From: Nemertoderma westbladi
Taxonomy: Eukaryota; Xenacoelomorpha; Nemertodermatida; Nemertodermatidae
Assembly (NCBI GenBank): GCA_032718475.1
Contig: JAUCBJ010001408.1
Location: forward strand, 22,022-86,021
Reading direction: 5' to 3'
Length of the DNA stretch: 64,000 bases
The notes beneath the pieces are model-generated. The model worked only from the letters and a program-made list of their open reading frames with translations. It did not search any database and was not told the DNA's origin. The translations under genes and the position numbers were made by a program. Below are positions 53,609-64,000 of this stretch, piece after piece (positions within the stretch are counted from its first letter, which is position 1; every line of letters begins with the position of its first letter).

Positions 53609-54292
53609 AACATAAGTCACAATCGTTTATCTGTAACCTTTCTCTCTTACCTTCGGTATATCAAGAATATTGGGTTTCGGGGTTGTTTCTCGTTATTCCA
53701 AATATAATAATTCATCCACAAATATAATGAATAACCGACAGCAAATAGCAGTATAAAACAACAACTGAACACTGATTGTTATGAGTTTGCAATGTTTCAG
53801 CAGTCAGTAGTATGCCGTGCGTTTGGTATGGTTAGGTGCGTTTTGCCAGTTAAAGGATATATGTCCTTATAATTAAACCTACTAGTGTTGAGCTAAAAAG
53901 CAGAAAAGCACAAAACACTATAAAGCCGTTCTTTCGTGGCTTTGAAAAACTCGTGACTACGAGAATACCAACTACACTTATTCCACGAAGCTCCCGTTCA
54001 ACACAGAGGATGAGCAGTGAGATAGGAAAATTTCAGTTCAGTAGCTCAGGATTGGTTAAAATCCAGGATAACTCAAATTCTATTGGGAGATACAAAACAG
54101 GGCTATGACGCAACCCTCTTAGGCTAGTTGGACGATTAAACAGAGCCCAGATACCTGCATACCGCAAATCAGCCAATAAGCTGGTAGCTTACACTATTTT
54201 AACTATAGATCCCCTTTTGAGTATTTCTAGCGACAGGGGGGGAACTGGTTGGCAAGGCAAACGAATCAGTTATCCCACAAAAGCTTTTACAC
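53609..54292 (-). repeat. Element 2, 5' LTR
   Basis: 684 bp, nearly identical to 39073-39756 (T/C and A/G differences near 53820 and 53858). It joins macrosatellite sequence AAGTTTCAGC at 54293. Confidence 0.92.
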
Positions 54293-55219
54293 AAGTTTCA
54301 GCACAAAAGCATTAAAAACAACCCAATGAGATCAGGTTTTCACTATCGGACAATTCGCCCTCTAGCGGCAGATGGGGGAACTTCAGACGGCTCTGAGTAT
54401 TACGTTGCAACGAGTTAGGGCGAGACCTATCTAACGAGCTATAGTAAGCGAGATTTCATGGAGATTAGATGTATAATATTAGATAAAATAATAATACAGT
54501 AAGTATAGGCCTACAGAAATAATTATTTTACTTTTAATATTCATAACAGTAAAACAAAAATGTTATAACCCTCTCCTTCCATGCAGCCAATGATTGAGAA
54601 AGCAGAATTACTCTTGAGCAATTCGCAATAGACAACCCAAACCCACCCCAATCAACACTCCAGCCTGCTTGCTCCTTATCTGTGCCCAGCCAGCTAGCTG
54701 CGAGTTCAATAATTACCTTAACGTTGCTATGATACAGAAAAAAATCCTTCCCTATTCAATAAGAATAGGCCAATTCGATCGTGCTTGGCGAATATGACAT
54801 ATTTATACACTATTTGCTTTTTAATCAATAAATAATCATACATATTTATATTAAACACTCGAATAAAATAAAAACTTTGTGAGAATGGGACACGGCGAAT
54901 CTACCCATGTTAATTTTATACCAGGTGGGATAAATGTTAGCCCTCTAAATCATTAATTACCGATAGAAGAACCGAAATAATTCGATAAATTTCGCCCGAA
55001 AATCACGAAAATCGCCCAGCGGCAGACGGGCGAACTTCCGACGGCTCTGAGTATTACGTTGCAACGAGTTAGGGCAAGACCTTTCTAACGAGATATAGCA
55101 AGCGAGATTTCATCGAGATGGGTTCGATTGTATAGCCGATGACAAACACACAGACAGACAATCGATATTTATATATATAGACTAGAAAGCCTGTGGCCCT
55201 TCGGGCCACAGCTTTCTAG
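54293..55219. mobile_element. Unit 2, right part
   Basis: Resumes inside a monomer (AAGTTTCAGCACAAAAGC) and carries the conserved roughly 620-bp block, a shortened (ACAG)n and hairpin H3 (55182-55219). The resumption point corresponds to about 63481 in the last unit, while the left cut corresponds to about 62905. Confidence 0.8.
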
Positions 55220-57424
55220 TGCACGTGCAGATGATATATGAATATGTGTGGGAGATTGGAGAACTGCATACGGAACAGACACCATCATTAAATAAAACAC
55301 CACCCCCATAAGAGATAACTGTCAAGTTTCAACTTTAGTCAGATTGTAAATAACAAAATTTCCAGAAAATGATCACTTTCAGATCCACCCTCTACCTGCG
55401 GACTGGTGAATGCAGACGGCGCTGCAGTTTGGTAAAGATGGGGTTTATGGTGAAGTAAAATGCCTGCCTTTCAAGTTTCAGCTTAAACAGATTGTAAATA
55501 ACAAAATTGGTGTAGATGTTCACATTCAGACTTCTAGCGGTAGACTGAAGAACTGTAGACGACTCTGGGACTCCGTAAAGATACAGAATATGCTGTAGTA
55601 GATTCCTGCCAAGTTTCAGCTCAAAGGGATTAAAAAGAACCAATTGGGATGAGGTGTTCACTATCAGACAATTCGCCCTCTAGCGGCAGATAGGGGAACT
55701 GTATACAATTCTGCGACTCCGTAAAGGTAGAGCCTATGCTGTAGTAGATGCCTACCAAGTTTCAGTCTAAACCGTTTGTAAATAACAAAGTTGGAGAAGA
55801 TGTTAACTTTCAGACATTTCACCCTCTAGCGGTAGACTGGGGAAGTGTATAGGACTCTGCAACTCCGTAAAGATAGAGCCTAGGATGTAGTAGATACCTG
55901 CCAAGTTTCAGCTCAAAAGGATTAAAAAGAACCAAATGGGATGAGGTTTTCACTATCAGACAATTCGCCCTCTAGCGGATGACTGTGGAACTGTAGACGA
56001 CTCTACTACTCCGCAAAGATATAGCCTATGCTATAGTATAGGCCTAAGTTTCAGTCTAAAAGGATTGTAAATAACAAAGTTGGATGAGATGTTAACTTTC
56101 ATACATTTCGCCCTCTAGCGGCAGACGCGGGTAATGTAGACAACTCTGCGCGACTCAGTAAAGATATAGCCTATGCTGTAGTAGATGCCTACCAAGTTCA
56201 GTCTAAATGGATTATAAATAATAAAGTTGGAGAAGATGTTAACTTTCAGACATTTCGCCCTCTAGCGGTAGACTGGGGAATTGTAGACGACTCTGCGACT
56301 CAGTAAAGATACAGCCTTTGCTGTAGTAGATGCCTACCAAGTTTCAGTCTAAACGGATTGTAAATAACAAAGTTGGAAAAGATGTTAACTCTCAGACATT
56401 TAGCCCTCTAACGGTAGACTGGGGAACTGTGGACAACTCAGTGACTCCGGAATTATAAAGCCTATGCTGCTGCTGCAGTATATAGCAACCAAGTTTCAGC
56501 TCAAAAGCATTAAAAACAACCCAATGAGATCAGGTTTTCAGTATCGGACAATTCGCCCTCTAGCGGCAGACGGGAAACTTCAGACGGCTCTGAGTATTAC
56601 GTTGCAACGAGTTAGGGCGAGACCTATCTAACGAGCTATAGTAAGCGAGATTTCATCGAGATTAGATGTATAATATTAGATAAAATAATAATACAGTAAG
56701 TACAGGCGTAGAGAAATAATTATTTTACTTTTAATATTCATAACAGTAAAACAAAAATGTTATAAACCTCTCCTTCCATGCAGCCAATGATTGAGAAAGC
56801 AGAATTACTCTGAGCAATTCGCAATAGACAACCCAAACCCACCCCAATCAACACTCCAGCCTGCTTGCTCCTTATCTGTGCCCAGCCAGCTAGCTGCGAG
56901 TTCAATAATTACCTTAACGTTGCTATGATACAGAAAACAATCCTTCCCTATTCAATACCAATAGGCCAATTCGATCGTGCTTGGCGAATATGACATATTT
57001 ATACACTATTTGATTTTTAATCAATAAATAATCATACATATTTATATTAAACACTCGAATAAAATAAAAACTTTGTGAGAATGGGACACGGCGAATCTAC
57101 CCATGTTAATTTTATACCAGGTGGGATAAATGTTAGCCCTCTAAATCATTAATTACCGATAGAAGAACCGAAATAATTCGATAAATTTCGCCCTAAAATC
57201 ACGAAAATCGCCCTCTAGCGGCATACGGGTGAACTTCAGACGGCTCTGAGTATTACGTTGCAACGAGTTAGGGCGAGACCTTTCTAACGAGCTATAGCAA
57301 GAGAGATTTCATCGAGATGGGTTCGATTGTATAGCCGATGACAAACACACAGACAGACAGACAGACAATCGATATTTATATATATACTAGAAAGCCTGTG
57401 GCCCTTCGGGCCACAGCTTTCTAG
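55220..57424. mobile_element. Helentron/HINE-like unit 3
   Basis: 2205 bp with the same order of parts as unit 1, ending in hairpin H4 (57387-57424). The (ACAG)n run is at about 57349-57366. Confidence 0.8.
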
Positions 57425-59648
57425 TGCACATGCAGATGATATATGAATATGTGTGGGAGATTTGATAACTGCATACGGAACAGACACCATCATTAAATAA
57501 AACACCACCCCCATAAGAGATAACTGTCAAGTTTCAACTTTAGGCAGATTGTAAATAACAAAATTTCCAGAAAATGATCACTTTCAGATCCACCCTCTAC
57601 CTGCGGACTGGTGAAATGCAGACGGCGCTGCAGTTTGGTAAAGATGGGGTTTATGGTGAAGTAAAATGCCTGCCTTTCAAGTTTCAGCTTAAACAGATTG
57701 TAAATAACAAAATTGGTGTAGATGTTCACATTCAGACATTTCACCCTCTAGCAGTAGACTGAAGAACTGTAGACGACTCTGGGACTCCGTAAAGATACAG
57801 AATATGCTGTAGTAGATTCCTGCCAAGTTCCAGCTCAATAGGATTAAAAAGAACCAAATGGGATGAGGTGTTCACTATCAGATATTTCGCCCTCTAGCGG
57901 CAGATACGGACTGTATAGAACTCTGTGACTCCGTAAAGGTACAGCCTATGCTGCAGTAGAAGCCTACCAAGTTTCAGTCTAAACCGTTAGTAAATAACAA
58001 AGTTGAAGAAGATGTTAACTTTCAGACATTTCACCCTCTAGCGGTAGACTGGGGAAGTGAATAGGATTCTGCAACCCCGTAAAGATACAGCCTATGATGT
58101 AGTAGATACCAACCAAGTTTCAGCTCAAAATGATTAAAAAGAACCAAATGGGATGAGGTTTTCACTATCAGACAATTCGCCCTCTAGCGGCTGACTGTGG
58201 AACGCTAGATGACTCTACTACTCGGCAAAGATATAGCCTATGCTATAGTAGATGCCTACCAAGTTTCAGTCTAAAAGGATTGTAAATAACAAAGTTGGAG
58301 GAGATGTTAACTTTCATACATTTCGCCCTCTAGCGGCAGACGCGGGTAATGTAGACAACTCTGCGCGACTCAGTAAAGATATAGCCTATGCTGTAGTAGA
58401 TGCCTACCAAGTTCAGTCTAAATGGATTATAAATAACAAAGTTGGAGAAGATGTTAACTTTCAGACATTTCGCCCTCTAGCGGTAGACTGGGGAATTGTA
58501 GACGACTCTGCGACTCAGTAAAGATACAGCCTTTGCTGTAGTAGATGCCTACCAAGTTTCAATCTAAACGGATTGTAAATAACAAAGTTGGAGAAGATGT
58601 TAACTCTCAGACATTTAGCCCTCTAACGGTAGACTGGGGAACTGTGGACAACTCCGGAAATATACTGGTGGAAACTCAGAGACTCCGGAAATATACAGCC
58701 TATGCTGCAGTATATAGCTACCACGTTTCAGCTCAAAAGCATTAAAAACAACCCTATAAGATCAGGTTTTCACTATCGGATAATTCGCCCTCTAGCGGCA
58801 GACGGTGGAACTTCAGAAGGCTCTGAGTATTACGTTGCAACGAGTTAGGGCGAGACCTATCTAACGAGCTATAGTAAGCGAGATTTCATCGAGATTAGAT
58901 GTATAATATTAGATAAAATAATAATGCAGTAAGTATAGGCCTACAGAAATAATTATTTTACTTTTAATATTCATAACAATAAAACAAAAATGTTATAAAC
59001 CTCTCCTTCCATGCAGCCAATGATTGAGAAAGCAGAATTACTCTGAGCAATTCGCAACAGACAACCAAAACCCACCCCAATCAACACTCCAGCCTGCTTG
59101 CTCCTTATCAGTGCCCAGCCAGCTAGCTGCGAGTTCAATAATTACCTTAACGTTGCTATGATACAGAAAACAATCCTTCCCTATTCAATAACTATAGGCC
59201 AATTCGATCCTGCTTGGCAAATATGACATATTTATACACTATTTGATTTTTAATCAATAAATAATCATACATATTTATATTAAACACTCGAATAAAATAA
59301 AAACTTTGTGAGAATGGGACACGGCGAATCTACCCATGTTAATTTTATACCAGATGGGATAAATGTTAGCCCTCTAAATCATTAATTACCGATAGAAGAA
59401 CCGAAATAATTCGATAAATTTCGCCCGAAAATCACGAAAATCGCCCTCTAGCGGCAGACGGGCGAACTTCAGACGGCTCTGAGTATTACGTTGCAACGAG
59501 TTAGGGCGAGACCTTTCTAACGAGATATAGCAAGCGAGATTTCATCGAGATGGGTTCGATTGTATAGCCGATGACAAACACACAGACAATCGATATTTAT
59601 ATATATTAGACTAGAAAGCCTGTGGCCCTTCGGGCCACAGCTTTCTAG
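57425..59648. mobile_element. Helentron/HINE-like unit 4
   Basis: 2224 bp, ending in hairpin H5 (59611-59648). Monomers are clear here: CCCTCTAG recurs at 58180, 58326, 58473 and, as CCCTCTAA, 58619, a spacing of 146-147 bp. Confidence 0.8.
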
Positions 59649-62184
59649 TGCACGTGCAGATGATATATGAATATGTGTGGGAGATTTGAGAACTGCATAC
59701 GGAACAGACACCATCATTAAATAAAACACCACCCCCATAAGAGATAACTGTCAAGTTTCAACTTTAGGCAGATTGTAAATAACAAAATTTCCAGAAAATG
59801 ATCACTTTCAGATCCACCCTCTACCTGCGGACTGGTGAAATGCAGACGGCGCTACAGTTTGGTAAAGATGGGGTTTATGGTGAAGTAAAATGCCTGCCTT
59901 TCAAGTTTCAGCTTAAACAGATTGTAAATAACAAAATTGGTGTAGATGTTCATATTCAAACATTTCACCCTCTAGCGGTAGACTGAAGAAATGTAGACGA
60001 CTCTAGGACTCCGTAAAGATACAGAATATGCTGTAGTAGATTCCTGCCAAGTTCCAGCTCAATAGGATTAAAAAGAACTAAATGGGATGAGGTGTTCACT
60101 ATCAGATATTTCGCCCTCTAGCGTCAAATGGGGGGACTGTATACAACTCTGCGAATCCGTAAAGATACAGCCTATGTTGTAGTAGATGCCTACCAAGTTT
60201 CAGTCTAAACCGTTAGTAAATAACAAAGTTAGAGAAGATGTTAACTTTCAGACATTTCACCCTCTAGCGGTAGACTGGAAACCAAATGGGATGAGGTTTT
60301 CACTATCAGACAATTCCTCCTCTAGCGGCTGACTGTGGAACTGTAGACGACTCTACTACTCCACAAAGATATAGCCTATGCTATAGTAGATGTCTACCAA
60401 GTTTCAGTCTAAAAGGATTGTAAATAACAAAGTTGGAGGAGATGTTAACTTTCATACATTTCGCCCTCTAGCGGCAGACGCGGGTAATGTAGACAACTCT
60501 GCGCGACTCAGTAAAGATATAGCCTATGCTGTAGTAGATGCCTACCAAGTTCAGTCTAAATGGATTATAAATAACAAAGTTGGAGAAGATGGTAACTTTC
60601 AGACATTTCACCCTCTAGCGGTAGACTGGGGAAGTATATAGGACTCTGCAACTCCGTAAAGATAGAGCCTAGCATGTAGTAGATACCTGCCAAGTTTCAG
60701 CTCAAAAGGATTAAAAAGAACCAAATGGGATGAGGTTTTCACTATCAGACAATTCGCCCTCTTGCGGCTGACTGTGGAACTGTAGACGACTCTACTACTC
60801 CGCAAAGATATAGCCTATGCTATAGTAGATGCCTACCAAGTTTCAGTCTAAAAGGTTTGTAAATAACAAAGTTGGAGAAGATGTTAACTTTCATACATTT
60901 CGCCCTCTAGCGGCAGACGCGGGTACTGTAGACAACTCTGCGCAACTCAGTAAAGATATAGCCTCTGCTGTAGTAGATTCCTACCAAGTTCAGTCTAAAT
61001 GGATTATAAATAACAAAGTTGGAGAAGATGTTAACTTGCAGACATTTCGCCCTCTAGCGGTAGACTGGGAAATTGTAGACGACTCTGCGACTCAGTAAAG
61101 ATTCAGCCTATGCTGTAGTAGATGCCTACCAAGTTTCAGTCAAAACGGATTGTAAATAATAAAGTTGGAGACATTTAGCCCTCTAACGGTAGACTGGGGA
61201 ACTGTAGACAACCCAGTGACTCCGGAAATATACAGCCTATGCTGCAGTATATAGCTACCACGTCTCATCTCAAAAGCATTAAAAACAACCCTATAAGATC
61301 AGGTTTTCACTATCGGATAATTCGCCCTCTAGCGGCAGTCGGTGGAACTTCAGACGGCTCTGAGTATTACGTTGCAACAAGTTAGGGCGAGACCTATCTA
61401 ACGAGCTATAGTAAGCGAGATTTCATCGAGATTAGATGTATAATATTAGATAAAATAATAATACAGTAAGTATAGGCCTACAGAAATAATTATTTTACTT
61501 TTAATATTCATAACAGTAAAACAAAAATGTTATAAACCTCTCCTTCCATGCAGCCAATGATTGAGAAAGCAGAATTACTCTGAGCAATTCGCAACAGACA
61601 ACCCAAACCCACCCCAATCAACACTCCAGCCTGCTTGCTCCTTATCTGTGCCCAGCCAGCTAGCTGCGAGTTCAATAATTACCTTAACGTTGCTATGATA
61701 CAGAAAACAATCCTTCCCTATTCAATAACTATAGGCCAATTCGATCCTGCTTGGCGAATATGACATATTTATACACTATTTGATTTTTAATCAATAAATA
61801 ATCATACATATTTATATTACACACTCGAATAAAATAAAAACTTTGTGAGAATGGGACACGGCGAATCTACCCATGTTAATTTTATACCAGGTGGGATAAA
61901 TGTTAGCCCCCTAAATCATTATTTACCGATAGAAGAACCGAAATAATTCGATACATTTCGCCCGAAAATCACGAAAATCGCCCTCTAGCGGCAGACGGGC
62001 GAACTTCAGACGGCTCTGAGTATTACGTTGCAACGAGTTAGGGCGAGACCTATCTAACGAGCTATAGCAAGCGAGATTTCATCAAGATGGGTTCGATTGT
62101 ATAGCCGATGACAAACACACAGACAATCGATATTTATATATATAGACTAGAAAGCCTGTGGCCCTTCGGGCCACAGCTTTCTAG
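59649..62184. mobile_element. Helentron/HINE-like unit 5, expanded
   Basis: 2536 bp, about two monomers longer than its neighbours, ending in hairpin H6 (62147-62184). The extra length comes from monomer duplication in 60240-61200. Confidence 0.8.
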
Positions 62185-64000
62185 TGCACATGCAGATGAT
62201 ATACGAATATGTGTGGGAGATTTGATAACTGCATACGGAACAGACACCATCATTAAATAAAACACCACCCCCATAAGAGATAACTGTCAAGTTTCAACTT
62301 TAGGCAGATTGTAAATAACAAAATTTCCAGAAAATAATCACTTTCAGATCCACCCTCTACCTGCGGACTGGTGAAATGCAGACGGCGCTGCAGTTTGGTA
62401 AAGATGGGGTTTATGGTGAAGTAAAATGCCTGCCTTTCAAGTTTCAGCTTAAACAGATTGTAAATAACAAAATTGGTGTAGATGTTCACATTCAGACATT
62501 TCACCCTCTAGCAGTAGACTGAAGAACTGTAGACGACTCTGGGACTCCGTAAAGATACAGAATGCTGTAGTAGATTCCTGCCAAGTTCCAGCTCAATAGG
62601 ATTAAAAAGAACCAAATGGGATGAGGTGTTCACTATCAGATATTTCGCCCTATAGCGGCAGATACGGACTGTATAGAACTCTGTGACTCCGTAAAGGTAC
62701 AGCCTATGCTGCAGTAGAAGCCTACCAAGTTTCAGTCTAAACCGTTAGTAAATAACAAAGTTGAAGAAGATGTTAACTTTCAGACATTTCACCCTCTAGC
62801 GGTAGACTGGGGAAGTGAATAGGATTCTGCAACCCCGTAAAGATACAGCCTATGATGTAGTAGATACCAACCAAGTTTCAGCTCAAAATGATTAAAAAGA
62901 ACCAAATGGGATGAGGTTTTCACTATCAGACAATTCGCCCTCTAGCGGCTGACTGTGGAACTGTAGATGACTCTAATACTCCGCAAGGATATAGCCTATG
63001 CTATAGTAGATGCCTACCAAGTTTCAGTCTAAAAGGATTGTAAATAACAAAGTTGGAGGAGATGTTAACTTTCATACATTTCGCCCTCTAGCGGCAGACG
63101 CGGGTAATGTAGACAACTCTGCGCGACTCAGTAAAGATATAGCCTATGCTGTAGTAGATGCCTACCAAGTTCAGTCTAAATGGATTATAAATAACAAAGT
63201 TGGAGAAGATGTTAACTTTCAGACATTTCGCCCTCTAGCGGTAGACTGGGGAATTGTAGACGACTCTGCGACTCAGTAAAGATACAGCCTTTGCTGTAGT
63301 AGATGCCTACCAAGTTTCAGTCTAAACGGATTGTTAATAACAAAGTTGGAGAAGATGTTAACTCTCAGACATTTAGCCCTCTAACGGTAGACTGGGGAAC
63401 TGTGGACAACTCCGGAAATATACTGGTGGAAACTCAGAGACTCCGGAAATATACAGCCTATGCTGCAGTATATAGCTACCAAGTTTCAGCACAAAAGCAT
63501 TAAAAACAACCCAATGAGATCAGGTTTTCACCATCGGACAATTCGCCCTCTAGCGGCAGACGGGGGAACTTCAGACGGCTCTGAGTATTACGTTGCAACG
63601 AGTTAGGGCGAGACCTATCTAACGAGCTATAGTAAGCGAGATTTCATGGAGATTAGATGTATAATATTAGATAAAATAATAATACAGTAAGTATAGGCCT
63701 ACAGAAATAATTATTTTACTTTTAATATTCATAACAGTAAAACAAAAATGTTATAAACCTCTCCTTCCATGCAGCCAATGATTGAGAAAGCAGAATTACT
63801 CTTGAGCAATTCGCAATAGACAACCCAAACCCACCCCAATCAACACTCCAGCCTGCTTGCTCCTTATCTGTGCCCAGCCAGCTAGCTGCGAGTTCAATAA
63901 TTACCTTAACGTTGCTATGATACAGAAAAAAATCCTTCCCTATTCAATAAGAATAGGCCAATTCGATCGTGCTTGGCGAATATGACATATTTATACACTA
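62185..64000. mobile_element. Helentron/HINE-like unit 6, cut by the window edge
   Basis: Same start block and monomers. The conserved block is entered at about 63650 and the window ends inside it. The array therefore continues beyond the window. Confidence 0.8.

Larger units (their letters stand above)
39073..54292 (-). mobile_element. Element 2: 15.2-kb BEL/Pao LTR retrotransposon
   Basis: LTRs at about 39073-39756 (3') and 53609-54292 (5') are 684 bp. I see only about two differences between them, so insertion is very recent. On the minus strand: 5' LTR, 2.7-kb leader, a single intact gag-pol ORF of 2695 codons, a 3.06-kb 3' region and the 3' LTR. The 3' LTR is preceded by GGGAGCGG, matching GGAGCGG in element 1. 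A candidate primer-binding site TGGTTTGAAGTGAATC starts 4 nt after the 5' LTR. No target duplication is found. The element lacks the dispersed palindromic motif of element 1. Confidence 0.92.

Noticed and set aside
36115-62184. Repeat-spacer array resembling CRISPR
   Set aside because: Repeats are 2.2 kb apart, the genome is eukaryotic and there are no cas genes. The hairpins are transposon ends.
55392-63503. Repeated 60-89-codon ORFs such as those with FQSKRIVNNKVGEDV
   Set aside because: They are translations of the roughly 147-bp monomers, vary in frame and end between units, and have no start or splice context.

Overview
The window is eukaryotic, AT-rich nuclear DNA from an invertebrate animal, most likely a mollusc or a related lophotrochozoan. 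The evidence is spliced exons with GT/AG borders, a secreted fibrinogen-related (FReD) gene, BEL/Pao LTR retrotransposons, hAT-like and Tc1/mariner-like elements, LINE remnants, minisatellites, and a macrosatellite built like the bivalve 'pearl'/HINE (non-autonomous Helentron) elements. The phylum is an inference. No bacterial-type gene or CRISPR array is present.

Layout. 1-935: 27-bp minisatellite. 1216-3058: hAT-like element with 8-bp imperfect target duplication. 4639-5647: Tc1/mariner-like MITE. 5739-6008: LINE 3' remnant. 6300-7060: possible small transcription unit or solo LTR. 7663-31908, minus strand: one host gene with a TATA box, a signal-peptide exon, three small exons (two of them duplicated coiled-coil exons) and a FReD exon that carries a 46-bp frameshifting duplication. 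Its fourth intron is occupied by a 19.9-kb BEL/Pao retrotransposon (8740-28607, here 'element 1') flanked by the 5-bp duplication AATGT. 29193-34386: a fold-back MITE, 68-bp and 32-bp minisatellites, a LINE fragment and a partial duplicate of the gene's 5' end. 34387-64000: a head-to-tail array of about 2.2-kb units, each made of about 147-bp monomers, a roughly 620-bp conserved block, an (ACAG)n run and a 38-bp hairpin. A second 15.2-kb BEL/Pao element (39073-54292, 'element 2') sits inside this array.

Both BEL/Pao elements lie on the minus strand and have nearly identical LTR pairs, so both insertions are recent. Element 2 has one intact 2695-codon gag-protease-RT-RNaseH-integrase ORF. Element 1 is unusual. 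Its pol is split by an in-frame TGA and a 1.16-kb spacer, and it carries a further 1241-codon ORF downstream of integrase with three zinc knuckles, a CX2C..CX2H site and an RG/SR-rich tail but no signal peptide or membrane segment. It also carries about ten copies of a near-palindromic 17-20-bp motif (core GGCTCRCRAGTC) spread over 14.5 kb, in coding and noncoding DNA and in two different reading frames. This dispersed motif and the extra ORF are the most likely undescribed features of the window.
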